A stretch of 8,903 nt of DNA from DATLTV01 sp035533375 (GCA_035533375.1 DATLTV010000063.1:1-8903); one strand, 5' to 3'; counted from the first letter of the stretch, positions 1-5,406 are shown. The notes: generated by a model not told the origin, from the sequence alone. Numbers and translations are program-made.

Positions 1-2
1 AC

Positions 3-230
3 GATCGGGAGCGCGCCGAGCAACTGAAAAATCTCCGGCTTCCCTGCGGGTCCGCGAAACTGCCGCTCCTCGTGAACTGGCTGAACCTTATCATCTTCGC
101 TGTCTGCACCATATTCTTTTCGACCATATTCTATTTCCTGAAAAAAAATGATGGCTGCGACGCTCGGCTTTTGAGATGTAAAACCCATCTCGAAAGTATC
201 TTCAGCCGCGATACTGGCCGCGATGCGTGA
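3..230 (+). CDS. C-terminal fragment of a membrane protein (5' end outside window)
   Basis: Open from the left edge in the frame starting at base 3, with 75 residues visible before a TGA at 228-230. The first 50 or so codons end mostly in G or C, as in the real genes here, and the other two frames look non-coding. Residues 1-12 are charged (DRERAEQLKNLR). Residues 22-46 form a strong hydrophobic segment (LLVNWLNLIIFAVC...) followed by KKND, so a C-terminal transmembrane helix is likely. From about residue 56 the reading frame enters the hairpin element at 168-437, and the tail (ARLLRCKTHLESIF...) looks like accidental translation of it. The gene may therefore have been truncated or re-ended by that element. 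The protein family is not recognised. Confidence 0.6.
   Translation, partial: DRERAEQLKNLRLPCGSAKLPLLVNWLNLIIFAVCTIFFSTIFYFLKKNDGCDARLLRCKTHLESIFSRDTGRDA
168..195 (+). promoter_or_regulatory. Alternative hairpin competing with the large element
   Basis: CTTTTGAGATG at 168-178 can pair with CATCTCGAAAG at 185-195 (one G-U). The same 185-195 strand is also the partner of 421-431, which is an exact second copy of CTTTTGAGATG. The two folds are mutually exclusive: a small local hairpin, or the long-range outer stem of the three-way junction. This resembles a switch or attenuator, but it could also be the trace of a duplicated element end. Confidence 0.4.
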
Positions 231-437
231 GACCGCGAAGCAAGGACGAAGGCGTACCCTTGGGTACGCCGAGGCCGCAGCGACCGAGCAACGAGCGAGG
301 AAGTACTGAGCTCAGTAGAGCGAATGTGCGACAAAGGTATTCGCGCATCGCGGCCGTATCCCGAAGGGTTTCCGCCCTTTTCCCGATCGAGAAAAGGATG
401 GAAACGCGGCTTGAAGCATACTTTTGAGATGGGTTTT
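180..437 (+). ncRNA. Large three-way-junction hairpin element (candidate structured RNA or inverted-repeat element)
   Basis: Bases 180-210 pair with 405-437 along almost their whole length, with one G-U and two one-base bulges. Inside, 210-227 pairs with 344-360 with one bulged base, and 368-373 plus 376-382 pair with 391-397 plus 400-405. Together these make a closed three-way junction. The second arm carries a perfect 9-bp hairpin (251-259 with 262-270, loop TT) and a 14-bp palindrome (304-317). A plus-strand intrinsic terminator follows at 441-468, which favours a plus-strand transcript. No tmRNA, RNase P, SRP or 6S RNA signatures were seen. It could instead be a non-autonomous mobile element or a 3' untranslated structure. 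The pairing is read directly from the sequence; the function is unknown. Confidence 0.6.
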
Positions 438-440
438 CGG

Positions 441-468
441 CCGGCCCCCGTTCGGGACCGGTTTTTTT
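441..468 (+). terminator. Intrinsic terminator after the three-way-junction element
   Basis: CCGG-C-CCC and GGG-A-CCGG form a 4+3 bp stem around loop CGTTC, followed by seven T residues (462-468). The reverse orientation lacks a T-run, so it acts on plus-strand transcripts, that is the upstream membrane gene and/or the structured element. Confidence 0.65.
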
Positions 469-511
469 GCGGCGAACTTTTACGATCGCGGTACCGCAGA
501 GCCGGGTCTAA

Positions 512-727
512 TTACTTCTCCGGAAGCGCGTCCCACTTTTTTCGAAAATCCGCCATCCATTCGGCGGTTTCCTCCTTCGACATCGCTTTGATGTTTTTCA
601 GCATTTCGGGATGCGATTCCGCAACGTGTTTCATGCCGCTATCCACCGTCTCTTCAGGCGTATTGCCCGAGATCATCGTACTGCACGTCTTCGGACCGCC
701 CATCTGCGCACAGGCTATTTGTTTCAT
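512..727 (-). CDS. DUF1059-like small protein
   Basis: Encodes 71 residues starting at ATG 725-727 (MKQIACAQMGG...) and ending in TAA. The pattern is a short first strand with Cys6, then GGPKTC, then SGNTPEE, a helix with a His (GMKHVAESHPEM) and a C-terminal EETAEWMADFRKKW. From family knowledge this fits the DUF1059 type of small protein, whose molecular role is unknown. Cys6, Cys15, His34 and His39 could bind metal, which is inference only. No clear Shine-Dalgarno precedes the ATG (upstream is A/T rich), and no alternative start fits better. It reads toward the terminator at 441-468 on the opposite strand and has no obvious partner. The whole gene is intact and of normal length for the family. 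Confidence 0.75.
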   Translation of the reverse strand: MKQIACAQMGGPKTCSTMISGNTPEETVDSGMKHVAESHPEMLKNIKAMSKEETAEWMADFRKKWDALPEK

Positions 728-847
728 GGATGAATTACTTTTAAAGTTTATTCAATCGTCCCATACCGCGACCTTTTACCGACTCTATCGCCGAATAATC
801 ATTTTAATATTATTTTCGCGGGGTGAGAATGGCGTGAAAAAAAATAA

Positions 848-871
848 AGCCCCGGACTACCGGGGCTTTTT
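848..871. terminator. Bidirectional intrinsic terminator
   Basis: AGCCCCGG (848-855), loop ACTA, CCGGGGCT (860-867) forms a perfect 8-bp stem with T5 on the plus side. On the minus strand the stem is followed by a T-rich run complementary to 833-848. The minus-strand gene ending at 857 has its TAG stop inside the loop and stem, so this is chiefly its terminator. Confidence 0.8.
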
Positions 872-1186
872 CACGTCCGCTATAACAAGTTCCGCGGGAT
901 ATTCGGCGCGAAACCACTTCCACCAAACGGCGCGATCTATCCCCGCTTCATCCGCGTTAATCCACTTGTCGTAGATTCCACCTTCCCTGGAAAGTTTGAT
1001 CGAGCCTGACCAAAGAATGCGCGAAGGGTCTTCTTTCGACCGGATGGTAAGGTGATCGCCATCCTGAAGGATGTGCAGTCCATCGTAGACCGACGGGCGG
1101 GGCGCGGTGCTGAGAAACGCCCAGCAACCGGCGACGCCTTGTTCGGAATGAATCCAAAGAAAACCGCTGATAAACGTTTTTGACAC
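857..1186 (-). CDS. Conserved small protein of unknown function, CPR/Parcubacteria type
   Basis: A GTG start (1184-1186) is chosen because GGAGG lies six bases upstream (1193-1197). A TTG at 1205-1207 is in frame but has no such signal. The product has 109 residues. Visible blocks are WIHSEQGVAGCWAF (11-24), YDGLHILQDGDHLTI (34-48), a middle WSGSIKL, and the C-terminal INADEAGIDRAVWWKWF (76-92) then EYPAEL (95-100). From memory this pattern is frequent in Parcubacteria genomes as an uncharacterised soluble protein; no function is established. It has no signal peptide or membrane segment and is rich in Trp (six). It is a single-gene unit ending in the hairpin at 848-867. A possible -10 (TACAAT, 1217-1222) lies upstream on the minus strand without a convincing -35. 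Confidence 0.8.
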   Translation of the reverse strand: MSKTFISGFLWIHSEQGVAGCWAFLSTAPRPSVYDGLHILQDGDHLTIRSKEDPSRILWSGSIKLSREGGIYDKWINADEAGIDRAVWWKWFRAEYPAELVIADVKKPR

Positions 1187-1251
1187 GCAAGGCCTCCAGA
1201 ACGGCAAGCTGATTCTATTGTAACAAACAACCGTGCTCTCCCGATGCCATC

Positions 1252-1285
1252 AAAAAAAGAGGGCCGCTGGATTTCTCCAGCGACC
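1252..1285 (-). terminator. Intrinsic terminator of the zinc-ribbon gene
   Basis: On the minus strand GGTCGCTGGA and TCCAGCGGCC form a 10-bp stem (one U-G) closed by a GAAA tetraloop, followed by CTC and seven T residues. It sits 12 bases after the stop of the gene at 1298-1648. Confidence 0.9.
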
Positions 1286-1297
1286 CGGTCGAAACGA

Positions 1298-1648
1298 TTA
1301 AGACCAGCTCAAGCCGCATGCCGTAAGGTTTTTGTGGTAACCGCAACAGGGGCATTTCCCATAATCGCCGTCATCTCGCGTCCTGCGGACACCGCCGCAC
1401 TTTTTGCAGGTCTGTATCACGACTTTCCAGACCCGTTTCAGCCGGATGCCACAACCCGGACAACGCTCGAAAAGACATTTGGTTCTCCGCAAGATCGGGG
1501 AGGGGCGCAAGGCCCATATGATCTTCGTTTTTTCCTTATCAATCTCCGGAGCGTGATTGGCGCACATTCCGTGAGTACACCGCTTGAAAATCGGTTCCGC
1601 TAACTGCTGCTTAGGATCCCCACCATCCCCATAAATATCCAAGATCAT
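1298..1648 (-). CDS. Multi-CxxC zinc-ribbon-like protein, unknown function
   Basis: Encodes 116 residues from ATG 1646-1648. A good Shine-Dalgarno (GAGGTGA) ends about four bases before the start. There are eleven cysteines. Three CxxC knuckles are clear: CPGC (63-66), CKKC (81-84) and CPCC (99-102). The last two are spaced like a zinc ribbon, with 14 residues between pairs. Cys24, Cys29 and His32 add a possible fourth site (RCTHGMCANH). Basic residues surround the knuckles, so nucleic-acid or protein binding is plausible but not shown. No enzyme domain is recognised. A promoter-like pair lies upstream, divergent from the phosphorylase gene, and a strong terminator follows, so it is a monocistronic unit. 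Confidence 0.7.
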   Translation of the reverse strand: MILDIYGDGGDPKQQLAEPIFKRCTHGMCANHAPEIDKEKTKIIWALRPSPILRRTKCLFERCPGCGIRLKRVWKVVIQTCKKCGGVRRTRDDGDYGKCPCCGYHKNLTACGLSWS

Positions 1649-1693
1649 GCCTCACCTCGTTTTCTGGCCACCTGTATCCCAGGCGCCAACCAT

Positions 1694-1722
1694 ACTGTAA
1701 TCCGGCCGCGTGGATAAATCAA
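1694..1722 (-). promoter_or_regulatory. Candidate promoter for the zinc-ribbon gene
   Basis: On the minus strand TTGATT (1717-1722) and TACAGT (1694-1699) are separated by exactly 17 bases. Each matches four of six sigma70 consensus positions. It lies about 45 bases upstream of the ATG at 1648. Confidence 0.5.
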
Positions 1723-1783
1723 ATTCACAAAATGGATCCGAATCGGCGGAATCTTCCCGGTTTTTCGGCTTCGCACGACTTCA

Positions 1784-1813
1784 TTGACTCTACATTATGA
1801 GGGGCGCTATACT
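1784..1813 (+). promoter_or_regulatory. Sigma70-type promoter of the phosphorylase-like gene
   Basis: TTGACT (1784-1789) and TATACT (1808-1813) are spaced by 18 bases, with five of six matches in each box. The predicted transcription start is near 1820, giving a leader of about 45 bases to the ATG at 1864. Confidence 0.75.
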
Positions 1814-1863
1814 CCGATTAGTTCATTAAGAAATTGCAGGATAAACTGCATTGCGAGGTTTCC

Positions 1864-3498
1864 ATGGAACGCGAAGTGATCGCTTTTTTTACTCCGGAAC
1901 TTGCGATACATAACGATCTGCACACCTACTGCGGCGGCCTCGGAGTCTTCAGTGGCGGATTTCTGCACTCGGCGGCGAAGGCGGGACTGCCTCTTGTCGG
2001 CGTCACTATTCTTCCCCGTGAAGGCTATTACGACCAGGTCGTCGACCGCGAACGCCGTGCGATGAAAGTGGAATTCGTGAAGCGATACTACGACGGCCTT
2101 CTTGAAGACACGGGGGTCCAGTTTTCTCTCGACCTCGTTTCTTCTCCCGTGCGCGTGAAGGTCTGGCGATTACCGGGAAGCCGGTACGCGACCTCACCCG
2201 TGTACTTTTTGGATACGGATGTTCCCGAGAATGATTATGTCTCTCGGCTGAATACGCTCCAGCTCTACGGCGGTTCACGCCAAAACGGCGCAAACCTCGA
2301 CCGCGCCATTGCGCAGGCACTCGTGCTCGGCAAAGGAGGATTCGAGGCGCTGAAACAACTGGGAATCAAGGTCCGCCTGTACCACCTGAACGAAAGCCAC
2401 GCATTCTACCTCGCCATGGAAATTTTCCATTCGCTTCTTGAGGAAGGAAAAAGCGAGGCCGAGGCGACCGCGCTCACCCGCAAACAACTGGTGTTCACGA
2501 CGCATACTCCGGTTCCCGCGGGGAATCCGGAATATCCTCCGTACGAAATTCATCGGTTCGCGTCCTGGAATGGCGTGCTTCCCGCAGATGCCGTCACGCG
2601 GCTCTTCGGAGATCCCATGAACACCGCGGGCGCGTGCTTGCGCCTCGCGGGAAAAGCGAATGCCGTTTCCGAAAAACATTGCTCCGTCGCAAAAAAGCTG
2701 TGGGCATGGGTGGAAGGCGCACCGCCGCTCGATTACATTACGAACGGCGTCGATCGCGATTTTTGGCAGCAGCCGGAATTCGCGAATGCCGCAACTGCCG
2801 AAGAACTCGGGCGGGCGAAGCGTTTCTGGAAAAGAAATCTCCTGCGTTTCGTCTCCGACACCACCGAACGCCGCGTGCAACTCAGCGAGAATGTGCCGAC
2901 GCTCACGTGGGCTCGGCGATTCGCCGAATACAAACGGCCCAAGCTGCTTTTCTACGATGCCGACGAAGCCGGCGGAATCGCGCAACTGCTCAAGGAAAAT
3001 CGTGTGCAGGTGCTCATTGCCGGGAAACCGCATCCGGACGATTTCCAGATGATCGACACCTGGAACGACCTCTACCGGATGAGCTTCGAACTGCCGAACC
3101 TCGTCGTGCTGCCGGAGTACGACCTTTCAATGAGTAAACTCCTGAAATCCGGGAGCGATCTGTGGCTCAATACTCCAAGGGCGCCGGATGAGGCGTGCGG
3201 CACTTCCGGAATGTCCGCCGCCATGAACGGCGCGCTGAACATCTCGACTCCCGACGGCTGGATGAGTGAGGCGAACGAAGAGAACGCTTTCCTCTTCGGA
3301 TCGGGCACGCGAATGACCGGACAGGATGCGTATGATGCGGAAAAGCTCCACACGGCACTCGGTGCCGCGCTCGAACTCTATGGCGATCAGGACGCATTGC
3401 TCGCAAAAGCCATGTGCGCGAAGCAGGAGGCCGAAACCCGCTGGACCACCGACCGGATGGTCGGCGAATACGCCTCGAAACTTTACGAACTACGTTAG
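1864..3498 (+). CDS. GT35 alpha-glucan phosphorylase homologue lacking the PLP lysine
   Basis: The ATG at 1864 is preceded by GAGGT (1855-1859); an in-frame TTG at 1834 lacks such a signal. The product has 544 residues, cytosolic, and resembles the compact alpha-glucan phosphorylases (GT35) without the DUF3417 N-terminal extension. Phosphorylases cleave alpha-1,4-glucan with phosphate to release glucose-1-phosphate. Visible motifs are the Gly-rich loop TYCGGLGVFSGG (21-32), HLNESH (174-179), TTHTPVPAGN with His214 matching rabbit His377, ARRFAEYKR (350-358) with Arg352 and Lys357 matching Arg569 and Lys574, GKPHPDD, and EACGTSGMSAAMNGALN (443-459). In the last motif rabbit Glu672 aligns with Glu443, and the PLP-bearing Lys680 falls on Ser451. 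The fold assignment is firm, but phosphorylase activity is doubtful. No glycogen or starch genes adjoin it. Confidence 0.88.
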   Translation: MEREVIAFFTPELAIHNDLHTYCGGLGVFSGGFLHSAAKAGLPLVGVTILPREGYYDQVVDRERRAMKVEFVKRYYDGLLEDTGVQFSLDLVSSPVRVKVWRLPGSRYATSPVYFLDTDVPENDYVSRLNTLQLYGGSRQNGANLDRAIAQALVLGKGGFEALKQLGIKVRLYHLNESHAFYLAMEIFHSLLEEGKSEAEATALTRKQLVFTTHTPVPAGNPEYPPYEIHRFASWNGVLPADAVTRLFGDPMNTAGACLRLAGKANAVSEKHCSVAKKLWAWVEGAPPLDYITNGVDRDFWQQPEFANAATAEELGRAKRFWKRNLLRFVSDTTERRVQLSENVPTLTWARRFAEYKRPKLLFYDADEAGGIAQLLKENRVQVLIAGKPHPDDFQMIDTWNDLYRMSFELPNLVVLPEYDLSMSKLLKSGSDLWLNTPRAPDEACGTSGMSAAMNGALNISTPDGWMSEANEENAFLFGSGTRMTGQDAYDAEKLHTALGAALELYGDQDALLAKAMCAKQEAETRWTTDRMVGEYASKLYELR

Positions 3499-3510
3499 TT
3501 ACGGTCTTGC

Positions 3511-3547
3511 AAAAGGCATTCCCGCAAGGAATGCTTTTTTTTATTTT
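3511..3547 (+). terminator. Intrinsic terminator of the phosphorylase-like gene
   Basis: GGCATTCC, a CGCAA-type loop and GGAATGC form a 7-bp stem (3516-3522 with 3528-3534), followed by eight T residues and a further T-rich run. It begins 12 bases after the TAG stop. Confidence 0.9.
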
Positions 3548-3606
3548 TCTCCTCTGCTTGCCGCGAGAGGAAGGTACTCTTAAAAGAAAATTAACCACAG
3601 CGAACC

Positions 3607-3612
3607 TATAAT
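3607..3612 (+). promoter_or_regulatory. Perfect -10 box (TATAAT) of the orphan RNA
   Basis: TATAAT matches the sigma70 -10 consensus exactly, but the -35 region is A-rich (around 3584-3589) with no good match. Expected transcription start is near 3619. No protein gene begins shortly downstream. Confidence 0.5.
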
Positions 3613-3618
3613 TAGGGT

Positions 3619-3787
3619 GCAAAATAATAGAGGGTCCGAATCCCTCCTCCCTGCTCGGGAGACCGCCACTGGGACAGATTATGATGCGGTGAGGGCCCCA
3701 TTCCCTTCAGCAAGGAATCAGAGCCCTTTCACTTTATTTATTTTCTTCTTGGCTTTTGAAAACCCTGCATCCGAAATGCAGGGTTTT
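3619..3787 (+). ncRNA. Candidate free-standing structured RNA of unknown class
   Basis: This about 170-base stretch lies between a perfect TATAAT box and an intrinsic terminator and has no convincing reading frame. Successive hairpins are visible: GAGGG-7nt-CCCTC, then CTCCC-5nt-GGGAG, then ACCGC with GCGGT. A longer one is built from GTGA-GGGC with GCCC-TT-TCAC enclosing ATTCCCTT with AAGGAAT. The loop of the first hairpin (GTCC) could pair with GGAC in the third. A pyrimidine-rich single-stranded stretch (about 3726-3750) leads to the terminator. Signatures of 6S, SRP, tmRNA and RNase P RNA were looked for and not seen. Because it ends in a terminator before the caspase-like gene, it may be a stand-alone small RNA or a leader controlling read-through. 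Confidence 0.45.
3759..3787 (+). terminator. Intrinsic terminator of the orphan RNA
   Basis: AAAACCCTGCAT (3759-3770), loop CCGAA, and ATGCAGGGTTTT (3776-3787) form a stem of up to 12 bp. The flanking A and T runs make it usable in either direction. Confidence 0.75.
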
Positions 3788-3832
3788 CGTTGCGGCAATT
3801 CCCGACCACTGCCGGCACGACACTCACAACAC

Positions 3833-3874
3833 CACATGCTACAAAAGTGACGATCGTCACTTTTGTAGCATGTG
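3833..3874. repeat. 42-bp perfect palindrome in the caspase-like gene leader
   Basis: The arms are exactly complementary over 21 bases with no spacer; the centre is at 3853/3854 (CGATCG). The ends read CACATGCTACA and TGTAGCATGTG. TGTAGCATG at 3864-3872 is repeated directly at 3873-3881, so three half-sites are present, one of them inverted. It lies about 100 bases before the caspase-like ATG and 46 bases after the upstream terminator. It could be an operator for a dimeric regulator, a cruciform or RNA hairpin, or a remnant of a mobile element end. The structure is certain; the function is inferred. Confidence 0.9.
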
Positions 3875-3916
3875 TAGCATGCAAATCAATTACTTCATGG
3901 CCGGCATCGACAAAAC

Positions 3917-3930
3917 AACATATATATGTT
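3917..3930. promoter_or_regulatory. 14-bp AT-rich palindrome, possible promoter or operator core
   Basis: AACATATATATGTT is a perfect palindrome 41 bases upstream of the caspase-like ATG. It contains TATATA/TATAT sequences that could serve as a -10 box, though no good -35 is found at normal spacing. Confidence 0.35.
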
Positions 3931-3970
3931 AACCTGCCGATAGTTTTTATTTCATCCTGTGAGGTATCCG

Positions 3971-4666
3971 ATGAAGGCGCTCCTTATAGCGGGAGACGGT
4001 CGATTTTTCCTCGATGAAGTTTTGAAATTCAAAAAGTTCCTGCAGAAAGGCGCGGGGATAGCGGACGTCCAGGTTATGATGACCGGCTACATGACTCTGA
4101 ATCGCGTATGGACGCGCCTGCGGAAAGCACTCGATCCGGACAGGGCGAACGGGCCGCTGCTGCTCTTGTATTGCGGGCACGGAGCGGAAACCGGTTGGAG
4201 CGTCAGTTTTTGCAAGGTCGTTCTCTATCGATTACTTATTACCGACCTGCTCAAAAACTATCCTGAGCCGATCGTGTTCGTAAACGATTGCTGTTATGCG
4301 GCAACGCCGATCAAATACTTCGAGCAATGCGGCATACTCCCCGAAAAAATGTCTTTCATCGCGGCGATCAACGACAAAGAGACGGTGGAAAGTTATCTTG
4401 TGTCGCGCGTACAAAGGAGTTGGGAGGGAGCAAAAGCGCACCGTCCTTCTCGTCATCTGGTTACCGTCATCGGTACGGATACACCGACTCGCAACGAGGA
4501 ACGGCTGAGTCCCGAGGTGCGCTGGGGCGCGGAATTGGACCATCTCTTTTACTCCAGATTTCCGCGGAGCCCGAAGAAGAATCGCTTGCGAAAAGAGCCG
4601 TTCGTCGCGACCATCGATTCTACGGACTTCGTTATCAAGGCAACTTCGTCGGAGATAGCGGATTAG
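3971..4666 (+). CDS. Stand-alone caspase-like (clan CD, C14-type) protease
   Basis: The ATG at 3971 is chosen because GAGG lies six bases upstream; a GTG at 3959 is in frame but lacks a signal. The product has 231 residues, cytosolic, with no signal peptide or membrane segment. It shows the caspase p20 pattern: first strand KALLIAGDG (2-10), then LLLLYCGHGAE (63-73) with catalytic His70, then PIVFVNDCCYA (100-110). The D-x-C-Y pattern there places the catalytic Cys at 108 (Asp106, Cys107, Cys108). FIAAINDKE and VIGTDTPTRNEE look like the following strands. Caspase-like enzymes in bacteria (orthocaspases) cut after basic or acidic residues and are linked to stress and cell death. No partner domain (TPR, WD40, CHAT, gasdermin) is fused or adjacent, so its target is unknown. 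It is a monogenic unit with its own terminator. Confidence 0.78.
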   Translation: MKALLIAGDGRFFLDEVLKFKKFLQKGAGIADVQVMMTGYMTLNRVWTRLRKALDPDRANGPLLLLYCGHGAETGWSVSFCKVVLYRLLITDLLKNYPEPIVFVNDCCYAATPIKYFEQCGILPEKMSFIAAINDKETVESYLVSRVQRSWEGAKAHRPSRHLVTVIGTDTPTRNEERLSPEVRWGAELDHLFYSRFPRSPKKNRLRKEPFVATIDSTDFVIKATSSEIAD

Positions 4667-4697
4667 CGCGGCATGACCATCTCATGCCGCTTTTTAT
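4667..4697 (+). terminator. Intrinsic terminator of the caspase-like gene
   Basis: GCGGCATG (4668-4675), loop ACCATCT, CATGCCGC (4683-4690), then TTTTTATTT. The stem begins two bases after the TAG stop. Confidence 0.9.
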
Positions 4698-4724
4698 TTC
4701 AAAGCGGCGTTGATGCATTAAGAA

Positions 4725-4744
4725 GGCCGGCGATACGACCGGCC
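4725..4744 (-). terminator. Weak terminator-like hairpin downstream of the six-helix membrane gene
   Basis: GGCCGG and CCGGCC (4725-4730 with 4739-4744) form a perfect 6-bp GC stem with an 8-base loop. On the minus strand it is followed by only TTCTT, so termination would be weak. It lies 34 bases after the stop at 4779. Confidence 0.4.
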
Positions 4745-4778
4745 AGGATGTCCTCGGCGCGTGATTTGTAGTGAATCC

Positions 4779-5363
4779 TTAGCCGTGCGCGGCAACCGGT
4801 TTTGCGGAACCGCCCGACTCCGATTCGCTTCGATATAAATAGAGCGTCACCGCCGCCACGCCCACGTGCCAGATCGGGAACAGGAACTGCGGCAAAAATC
4901 CGAACAGCTCAAACCCGACGACAATCACGCTTCCGAGCGCGCCGGAGAACAACGAAAAAAGAAACAGCCCGCGCACGAGATCGAACCGGAACAGGAACGC
5001 CCGCATGCCAAGCGCGAGGATGAATGATCCTATACAGCCGCCGACAAAACAGCCGACGAGGACCGCCGGCAGCGCGTCCGGCGCACCGTACGACTCGAAA
5101 GTCGCGAAGCCGTTCGTCCCGAGCACCCATTCGGCTTCAATCAAAGCGACTGCGTACGCGAAGCTTGAAAACAGAACGAAACCGGCGAGCTTCAGGAATC
5201 CCACAATCGCGTGTTTCTGCGCAGCCAATATTTTTTTGGAAAAATAGAAAGCTACCGTCGCCCCGAGAACAATGCCGGGGACATATTGCCACGAAAGCGG
5301 CCACCACACGACGGCGACACTCACGAGGAGCCCCGAAACCAGCCCCCAGACGATTAATCTCAT
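4779..5363 (-). CDS. Six-helix integral membrane protein, unknown function
   Basis: Start ATG 5361-5363 (MRLIVWGLVSG...) is preceded closely by AAGGT. An ATG at 5429 would force translation through a strong hairpin and has no ribosome site. The product has 194 residues. About six hydrophobic segments are visible: 3-21, 27-42, 52-75, 96-119, 128-151 and 160-177. They are Gly-rich (VGCFVGGCIGSFILALG) and followed by a short hydrophilic tail (RSESESGGS). A loop around 80-95 (LGTNGFATFESYGAPD) is the longest between helices. No transporter or enzyme signature is recognised. The gene is 73 bases downstream of the small gene at 5437-5682 on the same strand, with a hairpin between them, so the two may form an attenuated operon. 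Confidence 0.7.
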   Translation of the reverse strand: MRLIVWGLVSGLLVSVAVVWWPLSWQYVPGIVLGATVAFYFSKKILAAQKHAIVGFLKLAGFVLFSSFAYAVALIEAEWVLGTNGFATFESYGAPDALPAVLVGCFVGGCIGSFILALGMRAFLFRFDLVRGLFLFSLFSGALGSVIVVGFELFGFLPQFLFPIWHVGVAAVTLYLYRSESESGGSAKPVAAHG

Positions 5364-5379
5364 TACCTTAATCTTAACA

Positions 5380-5406
5380 AAACGGCGCGATAGCTTCGCG
5401 CCGTTT
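5380..5406 (-). terminator. Strong hairpin between two minus-strand genes (terminator or attenuator)
   Basis: AAACGGCGCGA and TCGCGCCGTTT form an 11-bp perfect stem with a 5-base loop (TAGCT on the plus strand). On the minus strand it is followed by TTTTGTTAAG, a modest T-run. It ends only 17 bases before the downstream ATG, so it could terminate the small gene or limit read-through into the membrane gene. Confidence 0.6.

Noticed and set aside
270..325. Minus-strand words similar to the flank of ColE1-type plasmid origins (CTTCCTCGCTC, GCTCGGTCG, CTGCGGC)
   Set aside because: Only short shared words in a CG-rich repeat-like stretch; no RNA I/RNA II promoters or replication genes, so no origin is claimed.
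324..974. Plus-strand open frame of 216 codons
   Set aside because: It crosses the three-way junction element, a terminator, and two minus-strand genes; the protein looks random.
1834..1863. Upstream TTG start for the phosphorylase-like gene
   Set aside because: The ATG at 1864 has a ribosome site and begins directly at the conserved first strand of the fold.
2275..3033. Minus-strand open frame within the phosphorylase-like gene
   Set aside because: It is a shadow of a well-supported gene; no ribosome site or recognisable domain.
3630..3646. Hairpin resembling a tRNA T-arm (GAGGG, loop TCCGAAT, CCCTC)
   Set aside because: No matching acceptor stem, D-arm, anticodon arm or CCA end around it, so a tRNA or tmRNA is not supported.
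3630..3680. Resemblance to cobalamin riboswitch core (CCGAATCC ... CCGCCACTG)
   Set aside because: The conserved 3' box and the upstream stem are missing, no B12-related gene follows, and the local pairings differ; kept as an RNA of unknown class.
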